NCBI RefSeq assembly: GCF_932526225.1
Contig: NC_064041.1
Span: 13,071,951 to 13,135,950, forward strand
Origin: Nematostella vectensis
Taxonomy: Eukaryota > Cnidaria > Anthozoa > Actiniaria > Edwardsiidae
Length of the DNA stretch: 64,000 bases
Direction: 5' to 3'
The stretch's first letter is position 1. Every line of letters starts with the position of its first letter. A program made the translations under genes and the position numbers. The notes beneath the pieces are model-generated. The model searched no databases, was not told the DNA's origin, and worked only from the letters and a program-made list of their open reading frames with translations. Below, in pieces: positions 44,181 through 54,000 of this stretch.

Positions 44181-46225
44181 TTAATTACTGAGCTGGTAGT
44201 TGATCCCTGCCTGCATGTAAATGAGGCTTAAAAAGAGCTCCTTTATAGTTCCCAGTTTCCACTCCTCCATCTCCTTTGGAGTGCTACTTGGCTTAGGAGT
44301 GGGCTGGGGAGAATTACTTGGCTTTGTGACTGGGTAGTTCTGGGATTTTTCCTGCAAAAGGATAACAATAAAAATACATATAAGCATACTCTAGAGAAGT
44401 AAAGCTTCTAATAAATTAATAAAACTATACCAGAGGGGAAAGGTGGCAATTACTGTATCATGTCTGAGTTGCAGTTAATGTATGAATTTTACAGTAGATT
44501 TGTAGTCTGTGTGTGTTACACTTAATTGGTTAGGTGTTGATTATTGTTTATTTTTTCTATCATTTAGTGGATTTTACCATTCTGATTTTTTAATGAAAAA
44601 TCTCCAGTTGTGCACAAGATTACATTTTCAAAACTTTGAAAGAACCATTAAAAACATTATTCATATAGAGCTGACTAGGTGTATAGTTTTGAAGAGCGTT
44701 TTGCAGCCACATCTTTATTGTTTTCAATCAATATTGGAAGAAAAAATATGAAAAGAGTATCTAAAAATCCGTCTAAAAACAAAATTTTACACTTAATTTT
44801 CCAAATTCAATCGATACTGTCGAAAAAATAATAATATGAAATGAAATCTTACAAACAATCTAAAAACAAAGTTTGATATTTTATGCAACAAATTCAGACA
44901 AAATGCACCGACTTCCCAAAATCGGCCGATGGAAATGGATGATTTTTCACTTTGCATTATGCTTAGACGACAAAATGGCGGCTAACATATCTGGCCTTGC
45001 TCACCATTTGTTGTAAGACAGCAATCATGTGCTCGATCTCAACTTGGATTTGCTGGAATCTATCCTTGAAGTTATCTGCGACAGGAAGCGTGGCTTCATT
45101 TTTCACGATCTGTTCGATCATTGACCGTAGAGAAAACAACAGGGTGGTCTGCTTTTCCAAGAACACCTTCTCCTAGAAATTTCAAATTTTGCAATAATCA
45201 ATTATCATGTCTGCTCTTCTACTGATTTTTTTAGATTTCTCGTTAATCTGTGGTACACTGGACTTTGTACAGCAAATTGTGTTGCAAATTACAATATAAC
45301 CGTCCAAAAACTATCTTTGGCTCACCAAATTCAATCGTTAAAAATGCCAAAGGGGTTCTGATAGACGGATGGATTTTTTTAACTGACTCTAAAGCGATTG
45401 AATAACGTCTTGCAGAACCACGTACTCAGAAGAATTTCCTTATAAATGGTTGTAGAACTTCTTTATAAATGATTCCAATACATACCGGTATTTTGTAGAA
45501 ATCTGTAACTGGATCAACACCATTGAAATGATAGTAGTGGTCGTAGTTTACGCTTTGGAACCGATGGGCAACCTATTGATAAAAGAAAGTCATAATTGAA
45601 AAATCGAGAAAAAAATGATCATATTAAAAGTTGATGATGGATTCGCTTATGCAACGATCTCTTTCGAAGCAATGAAAAAATAAACTAAAAACACACTTAA
45701 AGATTTTTACTACTTACAAAGTCATTTTTTGTTTCTCCCACAAACTTGATAAGTGTAAAACAGTCTGCTTTCAGGAAGTGATATCGAGTATCTAGCGAAT
45801 CACCAACTAGCGATAATGGAGCGGCCAACACGCTCTGGGCGGCGAACAAAATAGGCAGTACACACAGAACGAACAAGTTAACTAGGGTAAAGGAAAAACA
45901 TATTGATACTATTATCAGAATTGTATATTTATGTAATTTGTATGTTTTTATTTTTGAAAGCTATTTTATCGTACAAAGTGTGAAGGTTTTTTTCAAAACA
46001 ATCTGTACATTTTTTTATCAATGTCAACTTCATGTTTTTTTCATAAATAAAACAAAGCTGTAAAATTGAAAAATTGAGCGTCACGATAATGCAGTAAGTT
46101 TTATTGCTTCCCTCACATTTGTACGATTCCACATCGAAATCTGAATTTTAATTTCAAAAATTGTACTTATGATTCAAAATAATCATCAACAGGGACATTA
46201 GCTTGGAAAACTTACCAAACGCCAT
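44181..46225 (-). CDS. Secreted four-helix protein, class I helical-cytokine-like, five exons
   Basis: Exons 46216-46225, 45718-45881, 45486-45572, 45005-45172 and 44181-44351 join to 199 residues with intron phases 1, 0, 0, 0. Residues 1-23 are a signal peptide (core LFVLCVLPILFAA, cut near VLA/AP). Helix-like segments lie at about 31-58 (A), 88-114 (B), 119-143 (C) and 170-195 (D). They are separated by a long loop with YDHYYHFNGVDP (A-B), a short B-C turn and a proline-rich loop (C-D). The last helix, EEWKLGTIKELFLSL, resembles the D helix of CNTF-type cytokines (E-x-K-L-x-x-x-K-x-L). This exon plan and helix order match long-chain class I cytokine genes such as IL-6 and EPO. The mature chain has one cysteine (44). 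No family could be confirmed by search; another secreted helical protein remains possible. Confidence 0.6.
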
Positions 46226-46303
46226 CTTATAGCCTGAAATTCGCTTGTTGTTGTTTTTGGTGATGTTGGTTTAAAGTGATGAAAAAGCTGACAGATAGCC
46301 ATA

Positions 46304-46310
46304 ATTTATA
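46304..46310 (-). promoter_or_regulatory. TATA box of the five-exon secreted gene
   Basis: TATAAAT on the minus strand, about 80 bp upstream of the ATG, implying a 5' leader of about 50 nt. Confidence 0.5.
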
Positions 46311-48154
46311 GTTCCTTACAACTTCTCGTTTAGGTCATGAAAATAAAATAAAAATAGTGTTACAAAAAAACCGGGCAAAGGTCTGTGGGAAAAAAAACTT
46401 TCCCCTCCGATTCCGGAAGCACGTTTTTGGATACTGATAATGAAGTCATGACCTCCATAATAGAGTTCATCTTCCGGAAATACACCGAAATTAATCTACA
46501 ATCATGAATAAATTTAGGCTAGTAACGTGTAGACTAAAAGTTTTAGTTTTTTTTCGTAAACGAAGTTTCAAATTTGGTTAAAGTTTTACACCCTGATTTA
46601 ACTCTTGGCTAAATTTAGAGTAATTTTATTTTATGACAAATTTATTGTTGGGTATGCATTAATTCCGAGTAATTTAGAGTAATTTTCTTTTATGACAAAT
46701 TTATTGTTGGGTATGCATGTATGTATGCGGACAAGATTTATTTCAAGATAGTTCTTTATATAGAAACTGCCACAAATAAAACTCGCTAAACTCTAAAAGA
46801 GTTAGAATACTTTGTTGTTGTTTTTTTCAATTCCATCCGACCAAAATTTATGAGATCTTTGCATAAATAATTGAGCTGATACGCTCTGTTGCTTGCCTTT
46901 GACAACATACAATGCAAGCTATGTACAAGCTCTCAAAGAATAGCTAAGTTCAAGTTCTGTAAGGTATTTTAGCCCCTTTATTGCTTAAAGCTTCTATATT
47001 TTTGTCGATGTAAAGATATCATGTTACTGCTTGAGATAGAGGTGTGTTTCGTGTTTGTTATTTCTCCACACCCATGTTACGCCTAGGTGTAAAGAAATGC
47101 ATTTTAGTTCCTCTACATAATAGAAGATGACATTTGCATGTGTGTTTTCTAAGAAATTATTATTAATTCACTTTATTAAAGCTATTTAAACCTTAAAACG
47201 TTATTTTTTCAATGCCAGTTAAATGTTAGTTGCTTTAATTTGCAAGCAGGTATTCACATTGACTTTTTACTTGTGCTTAGTTGCCAAGACAACAAGTTTC
47301 TCCGAAATTGGGCTCAATCGCTGACATGTAAACATGAAAAGCGTGGGATAACAGACATCGTAAATGATGTTTCTTTTCAAAGAAAAAAATACATTTCCGG
47401 ACACTCTATGCCATTATTAATTCGTGTAGGAGTTTAAAAAGTCTTGTTTCATGAATTTTAGGAAGTTTCAAAAGTTTGACAAACTTTTTAAATCGACTTT
47501 GGAGCATCACAAATTATTTTTGTCTGGAGACCCCCCAAATGTTCGTCCGGTTAGTCTCCGTTGCCTTTTTGAATTCCCTTTAATTTAAGTTTCCCTAATA
47601 ATTATAATTTAGAATTAATGACGTTTAGTTAAGTTTAGGTTGGATTTAACTCTCTACTGTATTTTCTTCCGTTACAAAAATTCCCAAAGCGGCAATGATA
47701 ACATGATTTAATTAATTCATCCTAGGGAGGACTAAACTTTTATGATGTCAACTGATATGAAAAAAGTAGATAAAAAACGTGTTTTTTTTTCGAGAATTGT
47801 AGTTTTACTTTCCCGATAACCCAGTTGGCTTATTAATGAAAATATTTATGATTGCGAAATTTCTAGAAGACTTCCTAAATTTTTGTGATTTGTAAAACTT
47901 TAATATAAGTGGAAAAGTCAATATACAAAAAAATACCCTGGTTAACTATATTAACATCTTGTTAAATATTATTAATCAAATATTCTAATCAAAAACCTAA
48001 TCCATGACAAAATTCATACAATAGGGATTGCGCAATTCAAGGGAAGCCAATTATTCCTTCCGTTTTCTTTCTATTTATTTCCCGGTCTTCAAATTGGCCA
48101 ATCTGACATCACCAGAAAAATATTAGGTTTCCCTAAAACATTGGTCATAAATCG
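46311..48154. other. Intergenic DNA between the two secreted-protein genes
   Basis: No gene seen. At 46605-46715 a 64-bp block (AATTTAGAGTAATTTT...GGGTATGCAT) is tandemly duplicated. This is the shared upstream region of two divergent genes and the likely place for their control elements. A CCAAT-type site (GGCCAATC) lies near 48096. Confidence 0.5.
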
Positions 48155-48162
48155 TATAAAAG
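48155..48162 (+). promoter_or_regulatory. TATA box of the plus-strand secreted gene
   Basis: TATAAAAG, followed after about 30 bp by a short untranslated exon that ends at the donor AAG|GTAGGT (48223/48224). A strong TATA box suits a tightly regulated gene. Confidence 0.6.
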
Positions 48163-48184
48163 CGGACACAACGGTGAAATATAC

Positions 48185-50195
48185 CTAACTGACAGAAGAC
48201 ACAACTAACAAGCTCAAAACAAGGTAGGTTAAAGTTTGATCTTCATAACTTTACCGTTTTTCCTACCGAAATACATATACGATTTCTTAAAACATATTTC
48301 TATGCTTAAAACATGTTTCTATGCTAGTTTGAAAAAGGGGAAATCTCATTATAATTGTTATAAATACACAAAGCACAAGCTTGAATTAAAAAGAAACGAA
48401 GAACTTGTTTGGAGTGGCTGGTACCTATGATCGTAAGAGCCGAATAGCTGCTAATCAATGCTTGATCGTAAGAGGCGAGAAGCCAATCAAAGCTTGATCA
48501 AAATGGACAAATTGACAATCAATGCTTGATCGTAAGGGACGAGTAGCCAGTCAATGCCTCTATTTCAAAGACTATATTTTAAATATTTCAAAATATCTTG
48601 CGTTTTTCAGATTTAAAAAGCTACACAAGTATGGTGCGAATAACACAATTGCTGATGTCATTTCTGGCTATGATTCTTGTTGCCAAGGGCAACTGCTTAT
48701 CAAGCGTCCCGCCGGGCTCATCGATGGATCCGCAAATCAAGGCCGTGATGGACTGGTGCGGGAACTTCACAGGTCACGTGAACACGGTGATGGGGAAGCT
48801 TGTAAGTTTTTGATAACGTTTATAGCTATCAGTAATGAAACAGCAAGACTAGTGTTCTTTACAGGTTTTATTTTTCATTTCGGGAACCCTGTGGTCTATA
48901 CTGTGACCTCACCCCACCTCTCCAACCTTCCTTGCCTCACGGACACACAGGAATCCCGAACAGAAAATGGACCAGTAACTAGGCTGTTACTCGACTCTTC
49001 CTTAAAATATTTGTATACTTATCTCATATATATATCTTTTTGTTCGAATGTCCGAAGGCAGTCGCTATTTATCATATCATATTGTTTCTCATAGCATCAA
49101 ATATCATTTAATAAATCAAACGCTCTGATGTCATCAGGATTAAAGGTGAGTAATTATATTATCTAAATGCATCTCTGTTTGAAAGAGTTTGGAATTTGGG
49201 AATTTGAACTCCCAAAAATACGTTAGACGTCATGCCCTCCTTCCCCCCTACATATTTCATCGATTTTACTGTCGAATCCGTTGTATCGCGACGCTGCATT
49301 TGCAAAACATCGATTTGTTTTTGTCTTTTGGGATTTTCTGTTCCGCCAGTCAAATTATTCTAAGCCAATCAGATTCTTGCCATGTCTCGCCTAGTGCAGT
49401 TGCCTGGCTTTCTGTCGCGACACTGTCTGGTTTTCGTCCAAAGGGAAGGCATGAAAGTGCACAAAGCGGGATTCTGATTGGCTCAGAATGGTTTTACTGA
49501 GGGAACAGAAAACCAAAACAAATCGTGTTTTGAAAACGCGGGTCGCGATACAACGGATTCGACAGTAAAAACGCTAGGGGCGTGGAGACAACAGCTGAGG
49601 TATTTACGGTTTTCCAGGAGAGTGCAAGACTAGAGTTTGATCGCCGAGACTTGTCCATATACGCCCTTCTTTTTGACGAGCTGACTCCGGGCGCGACACA
49701 CCCTCAAGGAAAACTACTTGAGAAGTGCATCAAAACGAACCGAGCAATGTTGGAATCAATCATCGTGAACATCAGGCTAGCGGTGAGTGAAGCACGGTAA
49801 TGGAGATAAATTGATGGTGGGACATGGTATTGAGAATTACACAGGCCCATAGCCAGGGTTTTGAGAGTGAGAGGGGGGTTCGTTTTCCCATTTAGCGGAC
49901 CATTTTCTCTTAGGTAGCCCCCCCCCCCCCCCTAGCTCGCAGTGGTACTCAATTTCCCTTCATGTGAGCGGACCTTCCTGTCGAGTGGGATGGTTCTTCC
50001 GAACCCACCCTGGCTACGGGCCTGTGGTAGTGATGATAAGTTGAGGGGTAAGATACCTGAACAAACAGACGGGCGGATTGACAAGTAGATTAAAAAGAAA
50101 CAGGCAGATATACCGGAAAAAGACTGCCCGACAGGGAAACAAATAGACAGACAAATTACATCAGATAGATAGACAGACGGGACAGGCAGGAATAC

Positions 50196-50248
<53 letters not shown>

Positions 50249-50536
50249 GGAGGACAATGACAGGCAGTAGGTCAGCCAGGCGAACAGATAAACGGGTAGA
50301 CATATAGCGAAGTTTTCATAGAGTACCCACTCTCATGATTGCTCATGCTTTCACAGGAGCTGTATCTCGATGGAAGCATTCTGCTACCTCCATTCACGAC
50401 TACCAGCACCCAGCTTCGCTATGAGGACCTGGCAGGAGATATGGGGTCCCTCAAGGCACAATTTAGGGGCCTTGCTATATTGATAGGAAACCTTTACGTT
50501 ACTCAAATTATTAGTCCTGTAATAAAAGTGAAATAG
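48185..50536 (+). CDS. Secreted helical protein, possible diverged paralogue of the neighbouring gene
   Basis: An untranslated exon (about 48185-48223) is followed by coding exons 48631-48801, 49618-49782 and 50357-50536: 171 residues, phase-0 introns. Residues 1-20 are a signal peptide (LLMSFLAMILVAKG). A helix at about 34-57 contains Cys43 and the N-glycosylation site NFT (45-47). A second helix-rich stretch follows at 87-117 and a third at 131-160. Cys43 sits 14 residues before the exon end, exactly as Cys44 does in the gene at 44.2-46.2 kb. Only three helices are clear, so a short exon may be missing from intron 48802-49617 or 49783-50356. Function unknown; a cytokine-like role is inferred from the neighbour. 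Confidence 0.55.
48425..48555. repeat. Short AATGCTTGATCGTAAG repeat in the 5' intron
   Basis: Three partial tandem copies of CTTGATCGTAAGAGGCGAGAAGCCAATCAA, diverged, in the intron before the start codon of the plus-strand secreted gene. Confidence 0.65.
49264..49570. mobile_element. TIR element, copy 2 of 2
   Basis: The ends TTTTACTGTCGAATCCG and CGGATTCGACAGTAAAA are perfectly inverted; the inverted region runs inward through TTGTATCGCGA and CAAAACATCGATTTG. Same family as 43355-43636 and better preserved. It lies in the intron before exon 2 of the coding region of the plus-strand secreted gene. Confidence 0.88.
49842..50024. mobile_element. Short TIR element with C-run
   Basis: The inverted ends read CACAGGCCCATAGCCAGGGT and ACCCTGGCTACGGGCCTGTG. 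Inside are GAGAGGGGGGTTCG and a run of about 15 C. It is non-coding and lies in the last intron of the plus-strand secreted gene. Confidence 0.75.
50172..50246. repeat. CAGA microsatellite
   Basis: (GACA)n, about 14 perfect units near 50197-50246 with degenerate flanks, in the last intron of the plus-strand secreted gene. Confidence 0.9.
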
Positions 50537-50627
50537 AAAACTAAAATGTAAACGTCTGTAGGGTACTTAGAGGCTCGTTTTTGTGCTATTTAATGTAATA
50601 ATGATTTAGATGGTAAAGATAGTTGAT

Positions 50628-50650
50628 TTTATTGTGGTGGTTCCAATAAA
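50628..50650. terminator. Overlapping convergent polyadenylation signals (candidates)
   Basis: AATAAA on the plus strand at 50645-50650 (109 nt past the secreted-protein stop) and AATAAA on the minus strand at 50628-50633 (about 440 nt past the GGCT-like stop). If both are used, the two 3' UTRs overlap. Confidence 0.4.
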
Positions 50651-51069
50651 TTATGTCTAAAATAAATTACTGTACATGTTTCATATTGCGCAAGACAACT
50701 CGCATTTCACACACTAAAATATCACTCTTACAACTTTACAACTTTTTCCTTTCTGGAAACTTATCCCCTTCAAATACACACACACAGATACACTTATGCG
50801 CATACGCGCGCTCGTACCGGGAAACCACCAACGCACACACAGGGCACCCATCACACATACTAATCCCTTTTCACACATGAAAAAAAAATGTCACGGACGC
50901 AATCCCATCTTCTACCGTGAGATAATTGCAAAAATGTTACCAAATCTCGATTTAATGGCGTAAAATTAACGCCGGATGCCCGGACCCAGATTTACCGCCC
51001 GCCAAATGTATTACATATTTGTGCCCCACCCCTGTAAGATGTTATCCCTGTAGTCTGAAACATTGTTCT

Positions 51070-54000
51070 TTATCTCGCGTCCCCAAGGTGTTGCAAATAC
51101 TGCATGTAGTTTGGAGTAAGGAGGTCGGAGGCTTTCAGGCACTGCCCAAGGCTATAGGTACAGTCGAGCTGCTCGGGGGCATCTGAAAAACACAAATAAC
51201 AAATACCTAAGTACAGTACTTATCGTATGCAAGCTGAATGGTAATAATATCAACAACTGGGCAGCCTTACTTCCTTTTTCAACTTTATTGAGTCAACAAA
51301 CACATGCAAAACGGATAAGTTACAAAACGTATAAGTCAAAAGTGAAGGTGCAACGGGACACAAAGTCCCATGCGGAGCACAGCCCTTAGGATAAAATAAC
51401 TAACTAAATTATATAAATTATTTTACATGTTACATTCTGTGACAGGTCGGTACCAAAGTCCACGTGCGAGGATGTTCAATATCAAATGTGGTGATAAGGC
51501 GGTTAAAAAAAATCGCTGTGGATTGCCAAGCTATTTTCATTTTTTTGTAAAAAGAATATCACCATAATGACCCATAGCCCCCAAAGGAAAGGAATTGGAA
51601 ATGGCTTTGGGTGGGGGTGCAAGTTTCTAAGAAGTGGAGAGAATTTTGTCATACTAAATTAAAATATATATTGCCAAGTTTCCTGGGCAAAATTCCGAAG
51701 GAGAGGGTCCCCTGGTTACATACCAGAAATCGGCCCGACGCAATGAACAGTGTTCACAGTGTAAACGCAGTCGTGGCATTCAAGAATAAAGCCATAGCAA
51801 CTGTTACATTGAATATGAAATATCAACACTATTTTTCACCTGTTTCGACCCAGTCTTGCTCAGCTACGTAAGCCACAGCTGGCACACAGTACTGGGCGAC
51901 ACCGAGCTCGCTGGGCTGGTAGCTGTTTGCCATCCACACGGGCACCACAATTCTTGTGTAGAACTAAAATATGCAATACACGATAGTTAGACTTTCTGCC
52001 AGCAGCCCTTTTGTCATCCTAGCAAAATACTAAGTGTGGGAAATTATCCTTTAGCATTGCCTGAACTGCGAAAGGTTTGGCGGGGCTTTGGCGTAGTCTG
52101 TGATAGAATTTGGTGAAGTAGATAGGTGTTCTTCACATCAATTGTCTTGAATGGAAACAATAACAAATGTGTGGTTGATAAGAACTCTTTAAGTAAATCA
52201 CTAAAAATATCACGCCTGTTCGCAGCCATTTTTTCAGTACTCCTACCAAAGGTAACTAAACAATCTATAGGGTAATCCAAACAGTTGTCTAACATGGCAA
52301 GCTCTTCCTGAGGTATCGTGTATAAATTACTAACCTTGGGAAAACCCATGCAGTTGTCGAGCATGGCGATCTCTGCCTGGGTTATCGTGTACAGGCATCC
52401 TTCTACAGAGTAGCCCGGACAATACTCGATATTAGGAAAACCACCAGCTTCCTTCGAAGCCCCTAAAAACAAAATATCAGTGGGGCTGAGCATCTCCACA
52501 ACGTACAAATCGGTATGGAGTCGGCCTTGCCGCTAGCATTCTGGGTTTCCTTTGGTTGGTAAAAGCTGTGACGTCACAGGAAGTTTGCTTTCCCAAGCCC
52601 CTATACGTCCCAACCAGCCACAGGGAACCCGAATTGAACACCTGTGACTAGGCCACAGGGAAGCCGAATTGAACGCCTTTGGACAGGCTGATGCGGAATA
52701 TCTTCTTTCAACGATCTGTAACATATAGTGACATACATATATCCAGACCCCAATCCACAATGGGGTCTGGATCACGTAGATACTTACACGTAGATAAGAT
52801 CTAGATTATTCTAGATAATTCATTCACTGTTGCATTCCGAGAACTCGACTTCAAAGAAAAATTTGCTATAAGTTCAGGTTATTGAATGTTCAGATTAATC
52901 GGGGTAGCGATACAGTAAATATTTATAGAAATACTAAGGGATGTTGATTTGGTTTGAGTTAGCGGGAGGTTTGAGTAACTGCGAGTTCGATTTATCAGGA
53001 AACACAGTATTGAAAAGAACCCTCTCAAAAAGAACGTGCGGTATTGTTGAGATGCCAGTTTAAATGCACACCTTTCTTGTTGAAGCGCAGTCTAAACCCA
53101 AACAGCACCCCCCACAGGCGCTTGTGCTCTCTCCGCAAGTAAATGGACATCCTGCAAGTAGAATAAAAATGTGTACATAAATTGCACAGCCCAGGCCGTA
53201 CGGGCTAGTATGACAGAGGAATTGTAGTTTATAGTAAAGTGGTAACTTGATTGGGCGACCACCCTCTGGTCCGTTTGTGGCCACGTGTGAGTCGTTTATA
53301 AATGGCGTTAGTTATGAATACCTGTTAATGTTCATGTCGACCCCGTATGCGAAGTAGTACAGGAAGCCTTCGGGAGGGGCTGCGTTGATGTTGAAGCATA
53401 ACGGAGCTGGTACGTGTAGAGGCCTGGGCCTAGGAAGAGAGGAAATGACCAAACTAGTGTAATGCAGATCCTTAATGGGGTGGGGGTGGGGAGGAAGGGC
53501 TGTGTGGAGAGGATAACATTATGTTGACAAAGGCACTGGTACGTTTATGGGTCTGGCGCTTGTGGCAGAGGAGTGCAACACTGTCTCTCACAGGTACAGC
53601 GACTAGTGGTGGTGGTGATAATGGTGTTCATAATAATGGTTGATGAAGATGACGATAATTTATGATGATTGATGATGATTAAGGATAACTTTGAGCGGGG
53701 ATCAAAGGAGGCGAGTACAGTAGATGGAAGTATCTTAGATACTGGTGCGTATGTGGGTGTGTAGAGGTATCTACCAAAGCCAAAAATGCGACTACTTTCA
53801 GGTAGTCGCATTATCGGCTACCATTGAAATTATATTAGCACAGATCCAACATTAGATTGGCTGTTTATAACGGATATTAAACATTAACCTTTTGTCGAAG
53901 GCTGTATTAATTGGCTGTAAGTCCACCAAGTGACTATAACGACGCTGGCAGGTCGGCACAAAGTGACTATAAGGTGCAGATGTTATGTAGGTCGTTGGCA

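Noticed and set aside
48522-49094. 190-codon plus-strand frame across the first coding exon of the secreted gene
   Set aside because: It runs in a different frame from the signal-peptide exon and through intron sequence; GT donor and acceptor sites support the three-exon model instead.
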